From positions 460,868 through 524,867 of the forward strand of contig JAXLSU010000001.1 of assembly GCA_046330455.1 (NCBI GenBank): a stretch of DNA of 64,000 bases, read 5' to 3'. Shown in pieces: positions 50,736 through 59,615 of the stretch. The translations under genes and the position numbers were made by a program. The notes under the pieces are model-generated. The model saw only the letters and a program-made list of their open reading frames with translations, ran no database searches and was not told the origin of the DNA. Positions within the stretch are counted from its first letter, which is position 1, and every line of letters starts with the position of its first letter. The stretch comes from CAVQXR01 sp046330455. Its GTDB lineage: Bacteria; Actinomycetota; Thermoleophilia; Gaiellales; Gaiellaceae.

Positions 50736-52244
50736 TCACTTCGCGCGCGCGGGCACCTCGATCCCGTGCTCCTCGAAGTAGCCCGGGGCGGGCTCTGTCG
50801 GCGTCTCCTCGCGCCAGTGCGGATGCTCCTTGTCCTGCACGATCCGCCGGAAGAAGAAGAGCACGACGGAGACCGCGAGCACCGCGACCGCGATGACCTT
50901 CTCCTTCGTGCCGCCATATCCACCCGCCGCGTTCTGGAACCAGCCGAAGCCGACGACGGAGATCAGGATGCAGTACGCACAGAGGATGCCGGCGATCGGG
51001 ATCCAGACCCCCGGGAGCTTGATCGGCCTCGGCCAGTTCGGCCGGTCTCTCCGCAGCAGGATGAAGCCGCTGAGCGCGAACACGTGACAGATCACGTAGC
51101 CGAGGTTGCTCGCAGCGAGGATCCCGAAGATGTTGCCGATGAAGAGGACGAACAGGATGTTGACGATCATGTCGACGGTCATCGCGAACCCCGGCACGTG
51201 GTGTCGGTTGAGCCGTTCGAGCTGCTTGATCGACAGGCCCGATCTCGCCACCCCGTAGAGCGCACGCCCGCCGTCGGCCGTGGCCGTGTTCATCGTGATG
51301 ATGAAGCTCGCGAGGATACAGACGACGAGGAAGTCGGTGAGGGCCGCGGAGTCCGTTCCGAGGATCGTGTTCATCGCGCCCACGTAGTCGTAGGAGGCGA
51401 CCGCCTCGGCGCCTCCTCCGCCGACGAAGCCGAGCGGGAGCACCGTGTACACGATGAGCGAGAAGAGCGCCGCCGAGCGGAGCGCGAGCTTCGTGTCTCT
51501 CACCGTGTCCTTGTACTCGGGCGCGAACGTGGCGCACGTGTCCACGCCCCAGGCCGACCAGCTCATCAACCACAGCCAGACGAGCGCGAGTTGCCAGCCT
51601 CCCCAGGGCAGGCCGTCGTTGAGCGCGAACGTCATGTTCTCGCTCGTCCAGCTCCCGTTGATGAACGGCATGAACATCATCACGAACAGCGGGACCATGA
51701 GCAGCACGCCGGCCGCATACCCGAACGTCACGCCGACCCGCGCTCCGTACACGTTGAACAGCCAGACCGCAACGATCAACCCGATCGCGATCAGCTGTGG
51801 CAGGCCGATGTTCGCGCCCCCGGTGGAGAAGTACCCCTCGTCGAAGGTGCCGCCGAGCGGCTCGTCGGGGAACCAGGCGCCCTGGACGATCTGTCCCATG
51901 AAGACGCCGTTCACCGACAGCACGACCGACCAGCCGATCCAGTAGCCGAAGGTCGCGATCGGGCCGACGAGCGTCGAGTACTTCCGCCACGCCTCGTTCG
52001 CGTAGAGCGGCATCCCGTTCTTGTCCGGGAACATCGTCGCCATCTCGGAGTAGATCGTGTTGAGGAAGACGGCGATGGCGGCCGCGATGCCCCAGAGGAG
52101 AAGCGCGCCCCAGCCGCCCAGGTCGCCCACCGAGTAGCCGAGCGAGCCGAGCAGGAACCCCGGGTTCGCGAGCGCGATCACGAACCCGTCGTACCAGCGC
52201 AACGTCTTCAGCAGCTGACGTTCTTCGATAACCGCCTCAGCCAC
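50736..52244 (-). CDS. APC-family amino acid/amine permease (2)
   Basis: 502-aa paralogue of the permease at 42876, with the same first helix (FVIALANPGFLLGSLGYS), the WSAWGVDTCATFAPEYKD pattern and RRDRPNWPRPI near the C-terminus. About 12 helices. GTG start at 52244 after GGGGAGG. It reads toward the third amine-dehydrogenase gene, which makes uptake of that enzyme's substrate plausible. A zinc-ribbon membrane protein gene diverges from it. Confidence 0.9.
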   Translation of the reverse strand: MAEAVIEERQLLKTLRWYDGFVIALANPGFLLGSLGYSVGDLGGWGALLLWGIAAAIAVFLNTIYSEMATMFPDKNGMPLYANEAWRKYSTLVGPIATFGYWIGWSVVLSVNGVFMGQIVQGAWFPDEPLGGTFDEGYFSTGGANIGLPQLIAIGLIVAVWLFNVYGARVGVTFGYAAGVLLMVPLFVMMFMPFINGSWTSENMTFALNDGLPWGGWQLALVWLWLMSWSAWGVDTCATFAPEYKDTVRDTKLALRSAALFSLIVYTVLPLGFVGGGGAEAVASYDYVGAMNTILGTDSAALTDFLVVCILASFIITMNTATADGGRALYGVARSGLSIKQLERLNRHHVPGFAMTVDMIVNILFVLFIGNIFGILAASNLGYVICHVFALSGFILLRRDRPNWPRPIKLPGVWIPIAGILCAYCILISVVGFGWFQNAAGGYGGTKEKVIAVAVLAVSVVLFFFRRIVQDKEHPHWREETPTEPAPGYFEEHGIEVPARAK

Positions 52245-52424
52245 GGAGCCTCCCCTCGTCGATGACCGCCCGAAATCGCCGCACGACCGTACCATCGAAA
52301 TCGGCTGCCAGCAACAGGCAACGCGAAGAGCAATGCTTACAGTTCTCCCATATATGTCAGTTCTTGTCAGCGATGATCAGGAGAGCTGTCCCGAGAGTCA
52401 CCGGCCGGTACGATTGCGACCACC
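52245..52424. other. Divergent 180-bp spacer, AT-rich for this genome
   Basis: It separates the second permease gene from zinc-ribbon copy 2. It contains the palindrome CATATATG and the -10 box at 52409. It probably holds promoters for both, but no clear operator was found. Confidence 0.5.
52409..52414 (+). promoter_or_regulatory. -10-like box TACGAT before zinc-ribbon copy 2
   Basis: TACGAT ends 10 nt before the GTG at 52425; no ribosome-binding site is visible. Confidence 0.4.
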
Positions 52425-52775
52425 GTGCGAGGCACCGCGATCACGATTCGCTGCGACTGCGGCGCGGCCCGGCCGGTCCACTACGGCGAACGTTGGACGT
52501 GTGAGTGCGGAAAGACGTGGAACACGGCGCAGATCCCGGCCGAGGAGTACTGGGGCACGATGCGAGTGATGCGCCGGTACCGGCTGCGCGTCTGGGCGAT
52601 CAGCGCGCTCGTCGTCGCGGTGCTGATCCCGCTCGCGCTCGTCTTCTCGTACGGGCTGATGATCCTCCCGATCATCGTGCTGGGAGCGTTCTACTTCTTC
52701 GTCCTGCCCAAGTGGCGAGGCCGGGTGCTCGCCGAGCTGCGCGACCGGCCGAGCTGGAACCTCCACCCCGAGTGA
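52425..52775 (+). CDS. Zinc-ribbon membrane protein (copy 2)
   Basis: 116-aa paralogue of the protein at 42451. It has the same order: zinc ribbon (IRCDCGAARPVHYGERWTCECG), a linker containing AQIPAEEYWG, then two membrane segments (VWAISALVVAVLIPLAL and LMILPIIVLGAFYFFV). Function unknown. Like copy 1 it is adjacent to an APC permease gene, here divergent instead of downstream. The repeated neighbourhood is the only functional clue. Confidence 0.8.
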   Translation: MRGTAITIRCDCGAARPVHYGERWTCECGKTWNTAQIPAEEYWGTMRVMRRYRLRVWAISALVVAVLIPLALVFSYGLMILPIIVLGAFYFFVLPKWRGRVLAELRDRPSWNLHPE

Positions 52776-52815
52776 GTCGCAGGGGCCGGGGCCCAGCCGG
52801 TCCGGTCCCCGTCCG

Positions 52816-54912
52816 CTACGCCGGCACCGGCTGGAGGCTCGCCCGCCGGATCAGCCGATCGGTGACGCGCGCGGCGTTCGCGCAGATCGTGGACGTCGGT
52901 GCCATCGGGCCCGAGGTCACGAAGACGGAGCCGTCGACGACGTAGAGGTTCGGGACGTCATGGGCCTGGCACCAGCGGTCGACGACCGAGGTCGCCGGGT
53001 CGTCACCCATGCGGGTCGTGCCGAGGAGATGCCAGCCCCAGGCCGACCAGTCCGCCTCGATCGTGTCGATCGCTCCCGCCGCCCGGTGTGCCTCGTGCGC
53101 ACGGTCGAGCTGGAAACGGAGGTTCGTCCGCATGTCGTCGTCGATCACGAAGTGGACCTTCGGCGCCGGGATCCCGTCGCCGTCGGTCAGCTCGGGGTCG
53201 ATCGTGATCGTGTTCGACTCGTGCGGCATGTCCTCGATTCCGACTCCCCAGTCGAACGCATGCCCGAGGGTTCGCTCGATCAGCTCGTGAATGCTCGCTC
53301 CCCACCGGCTCTCGAACGGACGGTCGTCGTAGCGGGAGAGGCTGAACAGCGGGCCACCGAGCGGCATGACGTCCCACTGGGCTCCGCGCGAGCAGCCGCG
53401 GGACTCGTCGTGGTCGGCGAACTGCAGGGACAGGAGCTGCGTCCCCCACGGGCCGAGCCACGTCTCGAGGTCGTCCTCGTAGACGCCCAGCACACTCATG
53501 TAGGGGTGCAGCATCAGGCGTTTGCCGACGAGACCCGACGAGTTCGCGAGCCCATCGGGAAAGCGCGAGGAGGTCGAGAGCAGCAGCAGGCGCGGCGTGC
53601 CGACGCCGTTGGCGCCGAGGATGACGACGTCGGCGGCCTGGAGCTGCTCCTTCCCGTCCCGGTCGACGTAGACGGCGCCGGTTGCGAGCCCCCGGTCGTC
53701 GAGCGTGAGCTCGCGGACCCGGGCCCCGGTGATGCACTTCGCACCGTGCTGGAGCGCGGCCGGCCACATCGTCGTGTCCGTCGAGCTCTTCGCCCCCTTG
53801 GGGCAGCCCCACATGCAGGCGCCGGTCCGCTCGCAGCCGGCGAGGCTTCCGACCTCCTGCGAGCGAATCGCGTGCGCGGCCGGCCACCAGTGCCAGCCGA
53901 GCTCGTTCATCCCGAGCGCCGCCTTGCGTCCCATCGCGCCGATCGGGAGCGGCGGCAGCGCCGGTGCCGGCCCCGCCGGGTAGACGGGGTCGCCGGTCAT
54001 CCCGGAGATCAGCATCTCCTGGTCGATCCGCTCGTAGTGGGGCTTCAGCTCCTCGTAGGAGATCGGCCAGTCGTCGGCCAGTCCGTCGACGGTTCGCACC
54101 TTGAAGTCATGGGGCCGCATTCGCACCCACTGGGCGCAGAAGTGGACCGTCGAGCCGCCGACCGCGTTGTACATGACGGGGGTGATCGGGGACTCGGAGA
54201 CCTCGAGCGGGTAGTCGGCTCGCTGCCGGCGAACGTTCGGGTTCGGGCTCCACTGGGCATCCGCGACGAGCTCCCACTCGAGCTTGTCGCCCGGGAACTC
54301 CGAGACGTTCGGCCAGCCGCCCTGCTCGAGACACACCACCCTGTACCCGGCCTCGGCCAGATGGCGTGCCGCAACCGACCCGCCGGCCCCGGCACCGACG
54401 ATCAGCACGTCGGCGCGTTCGGGGCTCCGGGAGAGGTTGAAGGACAGCGGCTCGACCTTGCCGTTCGGGGCAGGTGCCGAAGGCATCTGCCGGTGGCTGG
54501 CCCCACGCTCGATCACGGTGTCGAGGATGCCGTCCCGGAGGTCGTACTCGGCCTCGTCGGAGAACGGCGTCCGGTTGCCCTGACCCGGGAACCCGATACG
54601 TTTCCGCACCTTCAGGTTCATGTAGTAGGAGCCCTGGACGATCATCGCGAGCCCGTCGAACGCGGCGCGCTCGTCGGCATGGAGCCGCCGCGCCTCCGCC
54701 TCCGGATCGCTTCCCGCGGCCCGATCGAGCAGCTCGCCGAGCGAGTCGACGAGGTCGGGTCGCGCCGTCAGCGCGCGGTCGAGCCACTTCCCTCTGGGAT
54801 CGGCCTCACTCCACGAGGGAAGCTCACCGACAGCAGGAATCAGCACGTCCCCGAGCGCGCGGAGGGTCGCGACCTGCTCCTCGCTCAACGTCGCCTTCGC
54901 CGACACGCCCAT
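52816..54912 (-). CDS. GMC oxidoreductase fused to a gluconate-2-dehydrogenase-subunit-3-like domain
   Basis: 698-aa flavoprotein. Residues 1-130 resemble the small subunit 3 of membrane gluconate dehydrogenases (LSEEQVATLRALGDVLIPAVGE). From about 165 a GMC oxidoreductase follows: VLIVGAGAGGSVAARHLAEAG for FAD, VGGSTVHFCAQWVRM, and the C-terminal WHLLGTTRMGDDPATSVVD with the active-site His. Such enzymes oxidise alcohols, sugars or choline. In known complexes the two parts are separate chains. A Tat signal and cytochrome partner are not seen here, so the electron acceptor is unclear. Confidence 0.87.
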   Translation of the reverse strand: MGVSAKATLSEEQVATLRALGDVLIPAVGELPSWSEADPRGKWLDRALTARPDLVDSLGELLDRAAGSDPEAEARRLHADERAAFDGLAMIVQGSYYMNLKVRKRIGFPGQGNRTPFSDEAEYDLRDGILDTVIERGASHRQMPSAPAPNGKVEPLSFNLSRSPERADVLIVGAGAGGSVAARHLAEAGYRVVCLEQGGWPNVSEFPGDKLEWELVADAQWSPNPNVRRQRADYPLEVSESPITPVMYNAVGGSTVHFCAQWVRMRPHDFKVRTVDGLADDWPISYEELKPHYERIDQEMLISGMTGDPVYPAGPAPALPPLPIGAMGRKAALGMNELGWHWWPAAHAIRSQEVGSLAGCERTGACMWGCPKGAKSSTDTTMWPAALQHGAKCITGARVRELTLDDRGLATGAVYVDRDGKEQLQAADVVILGANGVGTPRLLLLSTSSRFPDGLANSSGLVGKRLMLHPYMSVLGVYEDDLETWLGPWGTQLLSLQFADHDESRGCSRGAQWDVMPLGGPLFSLSRYDDRPFESRWGASIHELIERTLGHAFDWGVGIEDMPHESNTITIDPELTDGDGIPAPKVHFVIDDDMRTNLRFQLDRAHEAHRAAGAIDTIEADWSAWGWHLLGTTRMGDDPATSVVDRWCQAHDVPNLYVVDGSVFVTSGPMAPTSTICANAARVTDRLIRRASLQPVPA

Positions 54913-54979
54913 GCCGTCACCTCCGTCGTCGAGGCCCTGAGCCTACGGCATCGCGACGCAGAACGGAAGGCTCGCCCGG

Positions 54980-56188
54980 TCAGGCCGCCCCGGGCGTCGG
55001 AGAGCCGGCTCTCGCCGGGATCCGTCTCGCGACCCGGCGGAGCGTCGCCCCCTGGACGACGATCGAGGCCGCCGTGGCCACGAGGACGAGCGCCTCCGTC
55101 CTCGCGGTCTCGGGGAGGGCCTCGAGACCCGGATAGGCAGCGAGCAGCAGCGGCACCGCGCCCTTCAGCCCGCCCCAGGAGACGAGCAGGCGCTCCGGGC
55201 GTCCGAGCCCGCTTCCGAGCAGGCAGCCGGTTGCGACCAGGGGGCGGACGAGGAAGACCGTCGCGAGCGTGATCACGACACCCTGCCAGATGTCGATCGT
55301 GCCGACGAGCGGGGCGAACGCGGCTCCCAGGAGCCCGAACAGGATCGGCTCCGCGGCCGCCGCGACGGACTCCGGTACGGCGTGGTGGCGTCCGTCCTGG
55401 GCAGCCCAGCGGTCGGAGAGGAGCAGGCCTGCGACGTAGACGGCCAGGAATCCGCTGCCGTGGAGCGACGCGGTCCCGGCGCCGACGATCACCGCGCCGA
55501 CGAGGACCGCGAAAGCCTGGAATCCCTCCTCGAGCTTCGGAGTGGCCCGCAGGAGCAGGATCATGGCGCCGGCACCCGCGACCCCGCCCGCGAGGCCGAT
55601 CCCGAGCTCCTCCACGAGACGGACCGTGCCCTCGCCGAACGAGGCGCCTTCCGGACCGAGTGCGGCCACGGCGACCACCATGAGCGAGATGCCGACCGGG
55701 TCGTTGAACCCGGACTCGCCCTCGAGGATCGTCCGCGCACGGCTGCGCGTGGCGCCGCCGCGGAGCGTCGCGTACACCGCCGCCGGGTCGGTCGGGGCGA
55801 GCGCGACACCGACGAGCAGGGCGAGCGGCCACTCGAATCCCAGCCCGAAGTGCCCGAAGGCGGCCAGCCCGCCCGCGGTCGCCGCCGTACCGGGGAGACC
55901 GAGCAGCACGATCGGGCGGGCGCACCGCCGCCAGGCAGCGAAACCGGTAGCGAGGCCGCCCTGGAAGAGGATCCCGTACAGGGCGAGCACGCCGATCTCC
56001 TCGAGCTCGAGCGGGCTCAGCTTCTCGGTGACGTCGAGTCCCGCGATGCCGGCGATCACCCCGACGGCGAGGAACGCCGCCGGGCCGGGCAGGTGGAGGT
56101 GGCGCAGGGCGGACGCGAGCGCCAGGGCGGCGGCCAGCAACACCGCGGCGACGAGGAGCTCAGGATAGAAGTCGGCCAGGTCGTCCAT
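54980..56188 (-). CDS. CPA1-type cation:proton antiporter (1)
   Basis: 402-aa Na+/H+ or K+/H+ antiporter with about 12 helices. The ion-binding helix reads GESGFNDPVGISLMV, where the ND pair is typical of electroneutral CPA1/NhaP proteins, and LAPTDPAAVYATL forms the other half of the crossing. There is no cytosolic TrkA-type domain. It maintains ion or pH balance and is not obviously tied to neighbouring catabolic genes. Confidence 0.9.
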   Translation of the reverse strand: MDDLADFYPELLVAAVLLAAALALASALRHLHLPGPAAFLAVGVIAGIAGLDVTEKLSPLELEEIGVLALYGILFQGGLATGFAAWRRCARPIVLLGLPGTAATAGGLAAFGHFGLGFEWPLALLVGVALAPTDPAAVYATLRGGATRSRARTILEGESGFNDPVGISLMVVAVAALGPEGASFGEGTVRLVEELGIGLAGGVAGAGAMILLLRATPKLEEGFQAFAVLVGAVIVGAGTASLHGSGFLAVYVAGLLLSDRWAAQDGRHHAVPESVAAAAEPILFGLLGAAFAPLVGTIDIWQGVVITLATVFLVRPLVATGCLLGSGLGRPERLLVSWGGLKGAVPLLLAAYPGLEALPETARTEALVLVATAASIVVQGATLRRVARRIPARAGSPTPGAA

Positions 56189-56284
56189 GACTCGTTGCCG
56201 ACCAGGCTTCCCGGCGCACCGAGCGAGAGTCTACGCGCGGCGGCCTCGACGGGCCGACGTCGGGCCCGTCGAGGCCGGCGGACG

Positions 56285-57382
56285 CTATGCCCGGGGTCGC
56301 TTCTTCTCGGTGTCGTAGACGGGCACGGGTGCCACCGTCGCCGTGGCAGTACCGCCCTCGACGGCGACCTCGACCGTCTCTCCGTCTCGCGCGAGATCGG
56401 AGCGGAGGACGGTCAGCCCGATCACCTTGCCGAGCGTCGGGCTCTCGGCAGGGCTCGTGAGCGTGCCGACCTGCTCGCCGCCCTTCGTCACCGCTGCTCC
56501 GTACTCGGGGACGGCGCCGTCGACGACGAGCGTGACGAACCGGTTCGGCGGGCTCGCACCCTCTGCCGCGAGCGCGCCCTTCCCGCAGAACTCCGGCTTG
56601 TCGAGGCGGATCAGCTTGTCGAGGCCCATGTCGTAGGGGCTCGTCTCGTGCTGGAAGTAGTCGTACCCGATGAAGATCAGCCCCGACTCGATCCGGATCG
56701 TCTCGACCGCGGCGAGCCCGTACGGCTGCGCGCCGGCACCGACGACCGCGTCCCAGAGCTGCTCGGCGCCGTCGGGCGAGCAGAACAGCTCGTACCCGAG
56801 CTCGCCCGAGTAGCCGGTGCGGGAGACCCAGCACGGGACGCCGGCGACCTTCACCTGCTCCGGCCAGAAGCGGAAGTAGCGCAGGGTGGAGACATCGACA
56901 TCGGTCAGGCCCTGAAGGAGCTCGCGCGACCTAGGGCCGTTGATGCCGAGCTGCGGCGTCCTCTTCGTCATCGGCTCGATCTCGACCGAGAGGCCGTCGG
57001 TGACGGCCCGGAAATGCTCGAGGTCCGTGTCGAGTGCCGTGACGGCGATGCAGCCGCCGTCGGCGGTCCTGAAGACCGTTCCGTCGCCGATCATCTTCCC
57101 GCTCTCGTCGCAGAACGGCGCATACCTGACCTGCCCGACCTCGAGGCTCTGCATGTCGTTCGTGAAGATGCGGTCGACGGCCTTCAGGGCGTCCGGGCCG
57201 CTGAAGCCCCACTTGCGAAGCGGCGAGGCGTCCCAGACGCCGACGTCGTTGCGGACGGCGTGGTGCTCGGCGACGGCGTCGCCGAAGTGGTTCGGCCAGT
57301 ACCAGCCTTCCCAGTCGACGAGGTCGCCGCCCAGCGCGCGCTGGGGGCGATCGAACGCCGTGCGGATGATCTCATCGCTCAT
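56285..57382 (-). CDS. GcvT-like aminomethyltransferase / folate-dependent demethylase (copy 2)
   Basis: 365-aa tetrahydrofolate-binding protein of the GcvT/dimethylglycine-dehydrogenase family (VGVWDASPLRKWGFSGPDAL, LGINGPRSRELL, SRTGYSGELGYELFCS, FCGKGAL). It is linked by an ATGA overlap to an IclR regulator and lies next to a divergent sarcosine-oxidase-like flavoprotein. In many bacteria these FAD and folate parts are one chain (dimethylglycine or sarcosine dehydrogenase); here they seem split. It would catch the methylene group as methylene-tetrahydrofolate. Confidence 0.87.
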   Translation of the reverse strand: MSDEIIRTAFDRPQRALGGDLVDWEGWYWPNHFGDAVAEHHAVRNDVGVWDASPLRKWGFSGPDALKAVDRIFTNDMQSLEVGQVRYAPFCDESGKMIGDGTVFRTADGGCIAVTALDTDLEHFRAVTDGLSVEIEPMTKRTPQLGINGPRSRELLQGLTDVDVSTLRYFRFWPEQVKVAGVPCWVSRTGYSGELGYELFCSPDGAEQLWDAVVGAGAQPYGLAAVETIRIESGLIFIGYDYFQHETSPYDMGLDKLIRLDKPEFCGKGALAAEGASPPNRFVTLVVDGAVPEYGAAVTKGGEQVGTLTSPAESPTLGKVIGLTVLRSDLARDGETVEVAVEGGTATATVAPVPVYDTEKKRPRA

Positions 57383-58194
57383 CGAGCCTCCTCATCTGGA
57401 TGATCTGGTGTCGTGTGGTAGCCGAGCGCCGTCGAGACGGCGCGGGCATGGTGGAGCAGGATCGGCAGCCCCGCGTCCATCGCGGCATCGTCGAAGCGGG
57501 ATGCCGGGCCCTGGACGCCGAGGATCGCGGCGAGCTCGCCCTCGGCGCCGAGGATCGGTGCGGCGACGGCATTCAGGTCGGGCTCGCGCTCACCTCTCGC
57601 GCGAGCGTACCCGCGCTCCCTGACCAGGGCCACTTCCGTCGCGAGGGTCTCCGGGTCGGTGATCGTCCGGTCGGTGAACGAGCGGAGCGTCCCCGTCGGA
57701 AGCGTGCCGAGGTGTGCGAGCAGTACCTTGCCCACCGCGGTCGCGTGCGGAACGCTCGGGCGTCCGATCCGGGCGACGCTCTGGACGAGCGAGGGGCTCT
57801 GCACGTAGTCGACCGTGACGGCCTCGCCCTCGCCGGGGAGTGAGACCGTGACCGTCTCGCCGGTCGCCTCGCTGAGTGCCAGCAGGTGAGGCCGCGCGAG
57901 CTCGCGGACATCCAGACGTGAGAGCGCGGCATTGCCGAGCTGGATCAACCGGAGCCCGAGCCGGTAGCGCCCCGAGCCGGCGACGTGCTCGACGAGCCCG
58001 GACTCCACGAGGGTTGCGAGCAGCCGAGAGACCGTGCTCGGATTGATTCCCGTGCGGCGCGCGATCTCGTTCGTTCCGAGCTCCGTGTGCCCGTTCGCGA
58101 GCACGTCGAGCACGGCAACGGCCCGCTGGACGGCGGCGACCTGACGGATGGCTGGCTGACCGGTGCGGCCCATGGTAGGGTTCGAGGAGGTCAT
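57379..58194 (-). CDS. IclR-family transcriptional regulator
   Basis: 271-aa regulator. The winged helix lies at about 18-80 (QRAVAVLDVLANGHTELGTNEIARRTGINPS region), and the C-terminal effector domain contains PSVPHATAVGKVLLAHL and REPDLNAVAAPILG. IclR proteins control catabolic genes and are often autoregulated. The stop overlaps the GcvT-like start, and the divergent flavoprotein starts 30 bp away. A start at 58173 (MGRTG) is also possible and would leave the candidate operator free of coding sequence. Confidence 0.9.
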   Translation of the reverse strand: MTSSNPTMGRTGQPAIRQVAAVQRAVAVLDVLANGHTELGTNEIARRTGINPSTVSRLLATLVESGLVEHVAGSGRYRLGLRLIQLGNAALSRLDVRELARPHLLALSEATGETVTVSLPGEGEAVTVDYVQSPSLVQSVARIGRPSVPHATAVGKVLLAHLGTLPTGTLRSFTDRTITDPETLATEVALVRERGYARARGEREPDLNAVAAPILGAEGELAAILGVQGPASRFDDAAMDAGLPILLHHARAVSTALGYHTTPDHPDEEAR

Positions 58195-58205
58195 TTTGAA
58201 ACACC
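58189..58205. promoter_or_regulatory. Candidate IclR operator
   Basis: Imperfect 17-bp palindrome GGTCATTTTGAAACACC between the divergent regulator and flavoprotein starts (12 of 16 positions pair). Size and position fit IclR-type sites, which are about 15-bp palindromes. Unproven. Confidence 0.4.
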
Positions 58206-58224
58206 ATTGCCGAGGAGGCAATAC

Positions 58225-59541
58225 ATGGCACTCCCTGCTTCTACACCCTATCTGGTCGTCGGCGCAGGCATCCACGGTCTCTCGACCGCATTCCACCTCG
58301 CGAAGGAGCTCGAGGCCCGGGGCCTGGGCGCCGGCTCCGACGTGATCGTCGTCGACAAGCACAGCCCCGGCGCCGGTGCGTCCGGGATCGCCTGCGGCGT
58401 CGTCCGCAACAACTACTACCAGCCTGCGATGAGCGAGCTCATGCAGGCGTGTGTCGAGGTGTGGGAGTCCGATCCGGCCGCATATGCCTACAACCCGGTC
58501 GGGTATATGGCACTCGGTGCGGAGCGGCAGGTCGCCGACCTGACGGAGACCTACGAGCGCCAGGAGCGGATCGGCTACCGGTCACGCCTCGTCCTCGGTG
58601 AGCGCGAGGTCGACGCCTACATGAAGGAGCTCTTTCCCGACTGGCGGGCGAAGGGCGTCCACGCGCTCCTGCACGAGCTCCAGGGCGGCTTCGCGTTCAA
58701 CGTCGACTCGATCATGGGGCTCAAGGCGAAGTGCGAGCAGAGCTGGGTGCGGGTGCTCTCGGGTGTCGAGGTGAAGGCCTTCGAGTACCGGGAGGACGGC
58801 TCGATCCGGGCTGCGATCACGAACGAGGGCACGATCGAGGTCGGCGAGCAGGTCGTGGTCGCACCCGGCCCGTGGGCCAAGCAGTTCTGGTCGATGCTCG
58901 AGATGCCGATGACGATCGACGTCCACACTCCGTCCGGCGAGGTCGCCCGCGACCGCGAGATGTGGACCTACTGGAACCTCCAGGAGGGTGAGATCCACGT
59001 CGACCCGACCCTCTTCTCGTTGCCGGACGGCTCGATGCCCCCGGTCATCCACCTCGATACCGACGCACCGCTCTACACCGACGACGGCACGCTCGTGACC
59101 GACGAGCTGTGGGGGATCTACTACAAGCAGGACAAGGGCGGCATCCAGGGCGGCGCGTCGCCCGTGGTCGTGGGCCCGAACGCCGAGGTCGACCCCTACC
59201 CCCAGACGACGGACGTCGACGCGTCATTCCCGGACATGTGGTGTGCCGCGCTCTCGCATGCGATGGCGAGATTCGAGGGCTGCCGGCCGCTCTACAAGCT
59301 CGCACGGTCGGGCGGGATGGGCGCGTTCACGGTCGACAACTTCCCGGTCTTCGACTACATCAAGCCGAACGCGTACTGCATCTTCGACTCGAACCACGGC
59401 TACAAGATGATCGGAGTCGGCCGTGAGGTCGCGAAGGTGGTCTGCGGCGATCACTCGAGCCTGCTCCACCCGTTCCGGTTCGAGCGCTTCGAGACGGGCG
59501 ACCTCCATCCGGTCTCGAGCTCGCCGTATCCCTGGTCCTGA
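58225..59541 (+). CDS. FAD-dependent sarcosine/dimethylglycine oxidase-like flavoprotein
   Basis: 438-aa DadA/SoxB-type amine oxidoreductase. FAD fold at the N-terminus (YLVVGAGIHGLSTAFHLAKEL), a segment ASGIACGVVRNNYYQP where related enzymes contact or covalently bind flavin, and a C-terminal SNHGYKMIGVGREV like SoxB. It should oxidise an N-methyl amino acid or another secondary or tertiary amine. It diverges from the IclR and GcvT-like genes, which would give a two-part demethylase. SD GAGGAGGC precedes the ATG at 58225. The electron acceptor (oxygen or ETF) is unknown. Confidence 0.88.
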   Translation: MALPASTPYLVVGAGIHGLSTAFHLAKELEARGLGAGSDVIVVDKHSPGAGASGIACGVVRNNYYQPAMSELMQACVEVWESDPAAYAYNPVGYMALGAERQVADLTETYERQERIGYRSRLVLGEREVDAYMKELFPDWRAKGVHALLHELQGGFAFNVDSIMGLKAKCEQSWVRVLSGVEVKAFEYREDGSIRAAITNEGTIEVGEQVVVAPGPWAKQFWSMLEMPMTIDVHTPSGEVARDREMWTYWNLQEGEIHVDPTLFSLPDGSMPPVIHLDTDAPLYTDDGTLVTDELWGIYYKQDKGGIQGGASPVVVGPNAEVDPYPQTTDVDASFPDMWCAALSHAMARFEGCRPLYKLARSGGMGAFTVDNFPVFDYIKPNAYCIFDSNHGYKMIGVGREVAKVVCGDHSSLLHPFRFERFETGDLHPVSSSPYPWS

Positions 59542-59561
59542 CGCGGCTGACGGCCCGGCGC

Positions 59562-59608
59562 GGCCGGGCCGGACCCGCGCAGGAGCGGCCCGGAAGGGCC
59601 GCGGTCAC
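59562..59608 (-). repeat. Structured repeat family B, copy 2
   Basis: Inverse copy of 13629-13674. A 25-bp block ending in CGCGCAGGAGC is identical, and the outer GCGGTCAC is kept. The hairpin between them has arms GGCCC/GGGCC instead of CCGGGC/GCCCGG. Confidence 0.75.
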
Positions 59609-59615
59609 TGCGCGT

